Assembly: GCA_037954235.1 (NCBI GenBank) | Contig: JBBMOA010000020.1 | Coordinates: 16,646,677-16,710,676, forward strand | Direction: 5' to 3' | Origin: Aulostomus chinensis | Lineage: Eukaryota; Chordata; Actinopteri; Syngnathiformes; Aulostomidae | Length of the DNA: 64,000 nucleotides | In this document: positions 22,593 through 32,353 of the stretch, one piece after another | Numbering within the stretch: the first letter of the stretch is position 1 | Layout of the letters: each line of letters starts with the position of its first letter | Program-made: the position numbers and the translations under genes | Notes under the pieces: generated by a model | Told to the model about the DNA's origin: nothing | The model's database searches: none | Seen by the model: the letters and a program-made list of their open reading frames with translations, nothing else

Positions 22593-25500
22593 TTAGATCA
22601 TGCCAGCAATCCAAGGAGGAAGGAAGAGGCCAATGGTCCCAAGCAGGCACACAATAATGAACATCCACAAAAAGATCCGGTCAATCACCATGGCAACATA
22701 CTTCCAATCCTCTTTCACCTGTGAAGAAAAGGTCACAGAGAACATTCAATGAAATGGAGTATCTTTGAACACGTGTAGAATCTTGAAGCCAGTTTACACC
22801 AAAGATTAATGTCGAAACCAAACGGTTGCAGGGAAAGTTGCAGCGGTGTGAACTCGCTCATCTCGGTTGTCACTGTCAGGTTTCAGAATTTTGCAGTGTC
22901 AAATTACAAAGAGATGCAGGTTTCAACTCATGTTTTACTGAATCTAAACGGGCTTTGAGATTTGAATTCGCTACAAAGCTTTTGGTCCTCATGAATTAAA
23001 ATTGGACTTCGGATCGGAAAAAGCCCAGTTGAAACTGGCAGCTGTTTGCAATTCACTGGACTGCAACATTCTTAAACCTGACAGGTCACACTGCTGCAGC
23101 TAGGGGGCAGTGTAATGTTTATCACCAGTGAGGTTATCAAGCTGAGTGGAAGTCGGCTTGAGTCGAGCTGAGACGTGTGAGTTTGACACCGCTGCAACTT
23201 TTCCTTCAGGCCTCGTCATGACTCTCTGGTGTAAACTGTCTTTAAGAGTTCAGAGCTTTCCTTTTCAAACCGGAACATTTTGAGAAGATACTCACACTGA
23301 AGTCAGCGTCTTCAGCTCTAAGGTGGTCTGCGATGTAGTGCACCCCCTCGAGAGCGCGCACAACGCTTGGTGAGAGCAGGATTGTTGGGTCTGACACTGT
23401 ATTGTCCACTTTAGTTGACTGCTGATTGACTCTGGACCCTGTCAGCTGTCTGCTTGTACCTCCAGCTCCCTCCTGCCTGATGTGTTGATTTTTCTGTTGG
23501 GGTGGGGGTGTTGACCCTGGAGGCCTGGGTGATGGAGGACGGAAGGAGAAATATGACGTCAGCGTACCCATCTCCAAATCCTCGTAACAACTTCTCTCCG
23601 GGTCTTCGAACGTATTTCCATCTCTTAACCAGTTAGCCGAGGTGCTGAGGCAGTTGGCAGATTTATACAAGGCCAAGCGTCCCTGCTGCCGCTCTGCCGC
23701 CGCCTCCCGCTGGAGCAGCAACAACCTGCGACGACGGCCATCTGGCACAGGCCGTCGCATGAACAGCCAGCGCGGGATCAAGTCCAGGAACACCGAGTGA
23801 ACCCAGTGGGGCATCTTGTGCGTACTGGGAGAACGATGGTGCACATTGAGCACAAAGACAGTGATAACAATCGACAAGGTGACAAAAATCATAGTAAAGA
23901 GGAGGTATTCGCCAATGAGGGGGATGACCAGGGATGTGGAGGGAATGATCTCCGTGATGAGGAGGAGGAAGACGGTGAGGGACAACAACACGGAGATACA
24001 TAAGGTGATCTTCTCACCGCAGTCTGACGGTAGATAAAACACCAAAACAGTGAGACAGGAGATCAGCAAGCAGGGGATGATGAGGTTTATGGTGTAAAAC
24101 AAGGGAAGCCTTCGGATGATGAAGAAGTAGGTGATATCCGGGTAGATCTCGTGGCAGCAGTCATATTTCTTTGTGTTGTACGTTCCCACGGCGTTGATGA
24201 TGGCCCACTCGCCGCTCTCCCAGTAGTTATTCAGGTCGACGGTGTTTTCAATCCGCTCCAAGTCGATCTTTGCCTTGTCATAAGTCCAAGAGCCAAACTT
24301 CATTTTACAGTTTTGTTGATCGAAGGGGAAGAAGGTGACATCGATGCTGCAAGAGCTCTTGTAAATGGCAGGAGGAACCCAGCGGATTTTACCCGTGTGG
24401 AATAGATGAGCTTTGGTCATGTGGGTAACAGCGAACTCGCCATCAGCGCTGGAAGAAAAGCAAGTCCAAATTTATCCATGATTGAAAAAAAATAAAAGAA
24501 AGCATCATTTAACAACTTAATGATTTAAAAAAAAAGAAGACATTTGGTGTCATTTTTAGAGTTTATTTAAGACAAATGCTAATCACTTGAGGAAAATGTC
24601 TTCTTCTTTTTTTTCACTGACAAACAATTGTATGAATAGGTGGAAATGCACATTATAAATAACATTTGAAAAGTTTACAGTGAGAACTGAAGCGGAGTAG
24701 TATTAGGAAACATCCACTAGATGGTACTATCCTACCAACCATCCAGGCCCGATCCTGCTGTGAATTGAAGTTCAACATTATAAAGCTAAAAGCATTTATC
24801 ATACGGCCTGTGTCTGTCCACCAGGCGCCATACGCCTGCCAACTGCTGCCTTTCGTTCGTTCATAAACGGGACAAATTCACAGTTTACTAAACAGATGGG
24901 ATTCTTTCTTTCTCGGACTCACTTATTATAGAGGACGATGTCGGGTACCCATATGAGTTCTGACGGCACTCTGATGGACGTCACGTTGTCATAATCTGAT
25001 GGTCTCCAGCGTAGCTTGTAGTCGTTCCACTCCTAGAAGACACACCCGACACAGATGAGCCTCTCTTTTTTTTTTTTTTTTTTTCGTCTTTAAAAACAAA
25101 CACAAAACTTTAAACGGTCTCATATTGTCAGAGGAAAACACTGAATTCCGTATGAGTCCTCTGACCTGTTTGAGCCAAACGTTTGTCGTCATCATCTGGT
25201 TCTTCTCGTCCTACCGGACAGAAAGAGAAATGCAGGGGAGTCATGAATATTTCTGAACGTCAACACGTGATCCAGGCCAGAACAAGGACATACGTGTGAG
25301 AGGTTCTTAAGAGTTTGTCAGAGTAGAGCCAATTACAGCTGGCAGTACATTTACTTCAACAAACAGATGCACGTTGATGGCAGTGTCTCTGCTTGTAAAG
25401 ATACCGGAAAAAAAAAAAAAAAAACATATTTAATAAAGTCATGAATCAGACTCACCACGTCAATGAGCTGCGCTATGGAGAGTCCGAACTTGACAATGAC

Positions 25501-27416
25501 CACGTCAGAGATGTTTGGCACGGGTCTCGACCACTTGTTGTAACCGGCGAACAGCGTCTTGAAAAGCGCATCCTCGGCGTGCGAGTGGGTCTTATCATAA
25601 CAGAACACTGTGAATACATAAAAAAACACAAAAAAAACAATAAAAAAACCCAGTGTTATGAACATTAAAAGAAATGTTTTTCGAGAAAGTAACGGAAAAT
25701 GTAAAAGCGGTCATAAAATGTGTAGTTGACAGATGTACCCGGTATTTCCTGAAACATAATCACGGCCAGAAACATTTTTTCCAATGCTAAATCTGCTAAA
25801 CTGAATCACGTCCATTCATTTTTGTAAAGTTTTTACGATTTAACCCTCAATTTTTGGTTGATCTTTATCTATTAATCTGTCTCTCCTCATCCAGTAAGTC
25901 AGGATGGCCTATTCAGGGGCGGTTATAGGAATTGGAGGCCCTGGGCATAAGGCAACTAGGGTGCCCTTCTCACTTTTGCCAACAAAATGATCCAAAAAAA
26001 AAAAAAAATCGAGGGGGCTGCTCCCTCAGGGTAAGGCTGCCAATGCTAGCTAGTCTTCATGATTTCACTTCTATTTGAAGGTTGCCCAAATATTTCATTC
26101 ATTTACTGTAGTTTTGTTTTTAAAGAAAAGGTTTGAGTCCAAGTTTTTGCCAATCGTCACCTTCTTAAGATAATTGCCTGAGTCACTTTCTTTTGCCTGA
26201 ATCAACTCCTTATGATGTTCTGTCTCCTCCCTATCCCAGCTGACACTGCCTGTCGCAGGGCCACCAGGAGCAATTAGGGCTCAGTGCCTTGCTCAAGGAC
26301 AGGCTACTTCAACATGGTCTCCGGTAGCTCGGTCACGTGCTGTAGCCCCTGAGTTGAGACTCCTGGTTCCTAACTGCGATTGTCTTGACAGGGACTGGAT
26401 AGAGTGTGACGTAAGGTGGGTGCTGTGGTGGGGAGAAAAAAAAACGAAACAGGTCCTCCTAACGTGGCTCTGAGCGCAAACCCGTAAAGAATTACCAATT
26501 TAATCAAACTTGAATAAAACTGGCCATCTTTCTCCTTCTCCTTGAATCCACTCTTACAATTACAGCCACAGTTGCTGTCTCTGGTGGTAACTCGTTTGAT
26601 TAAGCGCGAATGCATCATGCAAAGGTGCTGCAAGTTCAAGGTGGAATAGTCTATTAAATGTAAAATGTGGATCACAGTAAACACGGTCAAATGTAGATAA
26701 TTCACTGAACAGACTACAGGGCATCGCTCATTTGAGGAGACAAAAAAGGAGAAACTGCATCATAGGAAATTCATAAGGTCCTTTTGAGACCTACCATAAA
26801 GTAACCACACCTACTTTAAGGGTATGACATTGAGGCTTTTAGTGTGTGGTGGGGGTGTGTGTGTGGTGGGGGTGGCCTGGGTTAGAGGGCTGTAGTCTAA
26901 ACAGCTCAGATGTTCTCGGTGAAATCTTATCAACCTTTTCACATCTTAGCAAATCTTTTAAGCTCTTGATGTCCCACGTGGCTCGCCCTGCTCCCTGGGG
27001 GTGAGAGGGTGCAGGCAGGGTGAAGAAACCCCACCCCAACCTCCATCACCAGCAACACCATCCCATCCACTCTTCCTTCCTCTCCCTTCATCACGTGGCT
27101 TTACTGTGCGGGTCGTTTATCAGTTTGAGTTTGAATACGAATCCAGGACATATTTCACTCCAAGCTGCAACTGACTGTATCAACTTAATAAAACACCATT
27201 GAAATAAACAGGAATCCCTTCCTGTGAGGATTACTGCCCCCCCCCCCCCAGTATGTGTGTAGTCAAGATTCAATTACACACATCATTACTTGCCAGTGTT
27301 AAGTGGAGGTGAGCTCATTTCTCCATAGTGACAGGTGTTTATCATCGAGCTATCTGTCAATCGCTGTTACTATTACTGATGCATTAAACAGTTAATTGAT
27401 GCAGGAAGCCATACCG

Positions 27417-27460
<44 letters not shown>

Positions 27461-28870
27461 CACCGTACTGGATTAATCAAGCAGATACTCGAGTTGAAAT
27501 GATGTCGATTTATTGATCAGTGGATCCAAAGGACAGCTCAACATCAGGCTTCTCAGAAACTGCTGCATTTATTAGACTTTAAGCCATCGAGTTTGTGAAT
27601 TCTGTATAGTTTCTGAAATTGGTTGTCTGATAAATTTTGGGTCAAATTACATTTTTCATAACCTAAAGGGTCATAAAACCCCAGGGAGAAAATGACCTCA
27701 TCATTTAAAGAAATACGACTTTTCACACTAGATGTGCTGGGATACCAGTAGTTACATTTGTTGTAAATGTATGGCTCGTATACAGTATATACACGCTGAT
27801 GATAACAGACAGATTTAGCATTCAGGCTATACACCTCACAGGGAGCTGCGTTGCTCATTCAATCTACAATTTTCAATTTATTGAATGAAAGTCTTTGGGT
27901 GTATTTTGTTTGTTTGTTTTCTCACATAGAGAGAAAAAAAAAACGTGGATTTATTCTAGGAAACAGAGAGGAATCACATAAAAGCCAAACCAACAAATAA
28001 ACACAAATTAATATAATGAGAGACCATTAAGTTCTACTGAAGCTGAAAAGAAGAAATTAACAAATTAAACCTGTCATGTTAGTTATCTTGTACTAAGTTG
28101 AAAAAAAAAAACTTAATTAAAAAAAGGAACTACAATCATGGTCATTCTAGGCTTCCGTAGAGTTCCTGTTCTCCATCTCTCTGGAGATGTTTGACGCGTG
28201 TAAAACAGGGCTTCATCCGGTACCTGTCCATGGATGAAATGTAGTGCTAAAATACCACATGGACCAGACTTTATAGCCTGTAACAGTCCAGTGGGTGGTA
28301 ACCAGATGAGGGCTTAAATGGCGCGCACAGCTAACCCCAGGCTAAATGACTTACTCGCCATGTTCGCTGAGTGGCTGGAGGAGGTTTCACAGAGAAAAAC
28401 CTGACCTGTGTACGGTTGCGTGGCTAAATGTGTGGCGACCATGCAGGACTCAGAGCTATTTGGCAAAAGATAATATGAGGATTCCCATTTAATTGCCTGG
28501 AGGTGCGCTCACCTCCTGCTGTCAAGTGCAACTCTGGCAAACAAGCATCCGCCAGAGGCGTCTTATCCTGACAGGCAAGGTGCTGCGTGTCTGTTTGCCT
28601 GCACATCTGGAAAGGACCAGATGTGGAGCTCCAAATAAAAGAAAAGGCTCCTGGGTGCCATAGATCAAAGTCTTCTGCCGGTGGAGGCTTGAAATGAGAT
28701 GACACCTCCAACATCCAGCACGCCCAGCTAGTGGATGTTGGACCGAGGCCAGAGCCCTTGGCGAGATGTATATGACCAGTGTGTATGATGGAGTCAGCAG
28801 CTTCTCAGGCCAGAGGCACTCTCGGTGAAATTGGGCTGTCAAATACTTACAATAAAAAATTACACTCGCC

Positions 28871-28915
<45 letters not shown>

Positions 28916-30134
28916 ACAAAAATAAAACTCAACAACAATTATCTGTGAGTCGACTACAATTGCAAGTCAAGCTGAACTCATTCACCGCCTACTGAGAGGA
29001 AACTGGAGACGGGTAAATGTTCAGTATCCTGCAGAGGCGGAGGGACGACACTTTACATTAGGGTTTAGAATCACAGTGGGCTTCCAGTACGTGCACATGT
29101 ATAGGGAAAGGGACCGTGTGTCGCAGGCTGGACCGAGGAAAGCAAACATTCAAACGACACATGGACGTACCCACACCGTTTACTGCATGGTCATGTTCAT
29201 GTGTGTGCGAAACAACAAATGGCAAGAGGACGATTCTGCAAAGGAGCAAAGAGGAATGTTGTTATGAATATGACATTTTTCTAACTTGTGGCAGGTGGAC
29301 TGTCATGCACTGTATTGGCCATCAACTTTTAATTTATGCACTATTATCCAGAAAAAAAAGATGCATTGGGTGATTTCCTTTTTTTTTTTAACTTCCAAAG
29401 AAATTTATAATGTGGTTACAATAAATAAAGTACATTTTAGGGATTAACTGCACAAAGAATATTTGCTGATATCTGGATTTTAGAATTTTTTCCCCCCTTC
29501 CTTATAAGTCTGCCACCAACATCAATATGCAAGTGTTGGTTAGCAGTGACGTTATGGTGTTCTGCGTCCGTCATACAGTTGTTCAGCTGTAACGTGTCGT
29601 GCCTCAGGTTCATATCTTTGTCACACACAGTGCCTACCAGACAACATTTGAGGAATCATTGCCAAAAAAAAAAAAGAAACCCTGCCAACAACAAAAATTA
29701 CATTTAGAGTTCTACCTGAGTTTCTGTCGGTAACGGCGTCAATCCTAAAAGTCCTGTAGCAGTTGGCTCAAGAACAATGTGATCAATAACAGTGAAATCT
29801 GCGTATTTAGGCCCTTAAGATCACCTCTTTTCTACTTCTTTGAAATGAGACGCCAAAAAGAGGGGGGGGGGGGGGGGGGGAGGACAAAACTTCGAACAGC
29901 GACAGACTTTTGAAGTCCATATTCTGTTGAGTTGCACCTGCAGCCACCGCTGCGTTACAGACTTCACGCATCCTGTGTGGGCACTGGAACGGATGTTTCT
30001 GTAAACTGTGACGCTAAAAAAAGGAAAAAGGAAAAAAAAAAAGAGATCTCAATCTCAGAGAACCTACCTGACTGACAGAAGAGCAGCGAGCAGAGAGCAG
30101 CCGTCCTCGCACAGAACAGGTGGTTGTATCCCAT
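22593..30134 (-). CDS. chrna2: Neuronal nicotinic acetylcholine receptor subunit alpha-2, complete coding region
   Basis: Subunit of a pentameric acetylcholine-gated cation channel in the neuronal plasma membrane. Coding exons from 5' to 3' on the minus strand: 30134-30068 (67 nt), 25607-25456 (152), 25210-25166 (45), 25032-24923 (110), 24448-23296 (1153), 22718-22593 (126). They total 1653 nt, 550 residues, all phases consistent, with the 45- and 110-nt exons typical of the family. The start MGYNHLFCARTAALCSLLFC is a signal peptide. Present are the Cys-loop (CSIDVTFFPFDQQNC), the vicinal cysteines of alpha subunits (KYDCCHEIYPD), M1 (LPLFYTINLIIPCLL), pore helix M2 (EKITLCISVLLSLTVF), M3, and M4 in the last exon (RIFLWMFIIVCLLGTIGLF). 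Alpha-2 is chosen over alpha-4 by its position beside ptk2b and by residues such as PSDCGEK and MPHWV. The alpha-4 alternative is less likely. Confidence 0.93.
23296..24448 (-). other. chrna2: chrna2 large exon: ligand loop to M3-M4 cytoplasmic loop
   Basis: One 1153-nt exon holds the second half of the extracellular domain, M1-M3 and nearly all the cytoplasmic loop. The loop (about residues 322-503) diverges from mammals: an arginine cluster (DGRRRRLLLLQREAAAERQQ), a Pro/Gln tract (PPSPRPPGSTPPPQQ), then the conserved amphipathic LEGVHYIADHLRAEDADFS before the donor. Antisense frames over this exon are shadows. Confidence 0.9.
25075..25165. other. T-rich chrna2 intron tract
   Basis: A short intron between the 110-nt and 45-nt exons with a T-run at about 25068-25084. 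Confidence 0.5.
25911..26030. repeat. Fragment of a fish DNA-transposon-like repeat
   Basis: Starts caggggcggttataggaatt and continues with gaggccctgggcataaggc and an A-run. The caggggcgg start is frequent at fish hAT-like repeat ends. The partner end was not found. Confidence 0.35.
26266..26330 (+). repeat. Dispersed fish repeat fragment
   Basis: Contains ggagcaattagggctcagtg then ccttgctcaaggaca, a block I recognise as widespread in fish non-coding DNA. Confidence 0.45.
27419..27458. repeat. (GT)n microsatellite in chrna2 intron
   Basis: About 20 GT units seen directly. Confidence 0.95.
28873..28913. repeat. (CA)n microsatellite in chrna2 intron
   Basis: About 20 CA units seen directly. 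Confidence 0.95.
29863..29881. repeat. G homopolymer near chrna2 first exon
   Basis: An uninterrupted G run about 190 bases downstream of the first exon's donor on the minus strand, where it reads as C. Confidence 0.85.
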
Positions 30135-30282
30135 TTTGCGCTCCGGTAGTGAAGAGGACTCCCACTTCAGCGTCCGCCGTCCAAACGTTATCTTGAAGCC
30201 GTGATGTTGTGCGCGCCAAATCTGTCATCTTCGCAACCCGTGAGGCATCAGGACAACCTCGGTACTCCAGTTACTACAGCGG

Positions 30283-30290
30283 CTTTTATA
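30283..30290 (-). promoter_or_regulatory. chrna2: chrna2 TATA box
   Basis: On the minus strand the sequence reads GGTATAAAAGCCGC, a canonical TATA box 150 bases upstream of the chrna2 ATG (30134). A start of transcription near 30255-30260 would give a 5' untranslated region of about 120 nt with no need for an upstream exon. The surrounding DNA (30070-30600) is richer in CpG than the flanks. Confidence 0.55.
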
Positions 30291-30348
30291 CCTGTGGGTG
30301 GAGTGTGTGAGTATGACGATAACTTTACCGTCTTCCCTCCGTCAGCTG

Positions 30349-30366
30349 CCCCCCCCCCCCCCCCCC
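30349..30366. repeat. C homopolymer upstream of chrna2
   Basis: A run of C about 60 bases upstream of the TATA box; G-rich on the transcribed-strand side. Confidence 0.85.
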
Positions 30367-30727
30367 AGCCCCTCAGCACCGGTAGAATGGATGCGGAGCG
30401 ACTTGCTGCGCGCTCCAAAACGGACTAGAGCCGCACATCCATCACCGCGTGGATGCTGAATCAGGGAGCGGCACCGTTCCACTCCAATTTACCTCAGCCA
30501 GCTCACCACAGCGCCTTTACCGATCTGACACCAGGATGGCACATCTCCTGCGCATTAATATCCAAACAATTACGCACGGTGCCACGTCCTTTTAAGCTCC
30601 CAGGCGGCCTTTTTGTTTTTCTTTGACCGTGATTAGACGCACATTAACTGACCACATAGGTGACCATAACTGCATCCACAATGACAGTGTTTCCTCTGGT
30701 GTAGTTCCTCCCCCTCCAACCCCATCC

Positions 30728-30748
30728 CTCTCTCTGTCTCTGTCTCTG

Positions 30749-30790
<42 letters not shown>
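30728..30790. repeat. (CT)n microsatellite
   Basis: An imperfect CT/CTGT run becoming pure CT after about 30751. Confidence 0.95.
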
Positions 30791-30793
<3 letters not shown>

Positions 30794-30939
30794 CTCGCCC
30801 TGTTCCTCTCAAGGTAAAAGACTGAGTGAGTCCTTACATGGACGCTACATCTGATCAGTAGCATCAGATCCTGCTCTGAAGGGACACTCAGTGAGAGATG
30901 CAGCTGGACACATGTTGCAGTAAACAGTTAGAGGGCAGA

Positions 30940-31490
30940 GAAAAAGTATTTTTGAGGCTACAGAATAGTACTTGTCACTCAAGTTAATGGCCAAAGTGTG
31001 TACCTTGTTCCATCAACTTTGTTATTTTACATTTTTGAAGAAGTTCTACTCTGTCAACATGAATTAAATTGAGGGAATAAGTCACATCTTGTAGCCTCAA
31101 TATAACTAAAATGAGGCTACAGATATAACTTGCTCCCTCAGTTCAGTTATTTTGAGGTCACAAGATGGACCACGTCCCCTTAACTGAATTGCCAAAAGGC
31201 AGAAATTGTTCCATCACCTTATTTATTTCGTATTTTTTTTTAAAACAAGTTATATCTTGTGGCCATGAATTAATTAAATTGTAAGAACAAATTTTACCTT
31301 GTTGACTAAAAATAACTAAATAGTGGAAACAAATCATGTCTTTGGACCTCAAATCAACATCGTGATGGGAAACAATTACATCTTGTGCCTGCAATAGAAC
31401 TTAAATGTGGGAACGAGTTTTATCTCACAGTTTCGAAATAACTAAATTGAGGCTACAAGTTATATCTTATGGCCTCAACTTATTCGTTTT
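30940..31490. repeat. Diverged inverted/tandem repeat cluster
   Basis: Variants of a short theme recur about every 60-80 bases in both orientations: ttgaggctacaagttatatc, acatcttgtagcctcaatat, attttgaggtcacaagatgg, tatcttatggcctcaactt. A related piece occurs at about 42655-42690 (ttattttgaggccacaagag). The cluster has no coding capacity. It resembles a known kind of fish non-coding repeat rich in internal hairpins. Confidence 0.6.
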
Positions 31491-31499
31491 TTTTTTTTT

Positions 31500-32285
31500 T
31501 ACACTCTTCATGACCAAACTGACACTGTCCTATATTTCCAAACATGGTGAATGAATCCTCACTGTACCAGAGATTGTGTTTCGTGTCGGGCTGTCGAACT
31601 ATCGTCCTTGTTGTCTTTGTGAGAGTGCGTCCTCACACATGCAGGGGTCATCGACTATCATCCCAGGTATAATCCCACCTGCGTATGTCAGATGTTCCCT
31701 GACCTCGGGGGAGGGGGTGTAGCTTGAGCCCTTTTACATTTTTGAGGGGCGGCAACACTTTTGTTTACTTTGGGTTTGGTAGACTGAGTCTTATTCAAGA
31801 GTTAGGCCTTCATCCACAGGTTATGCATGACTTGCTACTTAAAACTAATAATGCCCCTTGAGCATTTTCCGGGATATTTTTCAAAATGTCAGTCTTCTCC
31901 TCTTTCAGAGCAAAATAGCGGCAATGATTTAAACACGCTAACGTTTCCTGGCCTCCATCCTCACCCTGGAACCAGATGGCTGATTCGCAGCCTCCTCTGG
32001 AGAAGACTAACGCGGTCATTACCTTTCTGCTGCGAGGGCCAATCTAGTCTGACACATAAACACCCCACTTGGCTCAAACCTGCACCACATACTGTTGACT
32101 TCTTTACATTCCAGAAACAATGAAAAACAATATTCTATGGCTTGCGGGGTTATAACTAGGTTCCTTATCCCACAGTGCTCGTGTGTGTGTGTGTGTGTGT
32201 GTGTATTCTCTCATCCTTCAAGCTTTAAACATATTTATTCTCTTATTGTTTGAGCCAAAGCCACAAAGCAAGTACTTGCAGTGGG
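31500..32285. other. Non-coding stretch, no gene seen
   Basis: Unique-looking sequence with (GT)n at 32179-32203. The minus-strand AATAAA for the neighbouring gene lies at its right end. Confidence 0.4.
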
Positions 32286-32286
32286 A

Positions 32287-32292
32287 TTTATT
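32287..32292 (-). terminator. Candidate polyadenylation signal of the secreted-protein gene
   Basis: AATAAA on the minus strand, 62 bases after the stop codon at 32354. Confidence 0.5.
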
Positions 32293-32353
32293 TCCCTTGA
32301 ATGATACCAGACATCATTCAAAAGTTAGATGGAAACATGTTTGAGTTTTCATC

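Larger units (their letters stand above)
25608..30067 (-). other. chrna2: chrna2 first intron
   Basis: About 4.5 kb between the signal-peptide exon and the 152-nt exon. It carries dispersed repeat pieces (25911-26030, 26266-26330), (GT)n at 27419-27458, a C-run at 27236-27249, (CA)n at 28873-28913 and a G-run at 29863-29881. Frames inside it are repeat translations or chance. Confidence 0.7.

Noticed and set aside
23797..24405. Plus-strand frames opposite the chrna2 large exon
   Set aside because: Antisense shadows of conserved coding sequence.
28424..28938. Overlapping minus-strand frames in the chrna2 first intron
   Set aside because: Partly translation of the (CA)n tract; no splice partner or domain.
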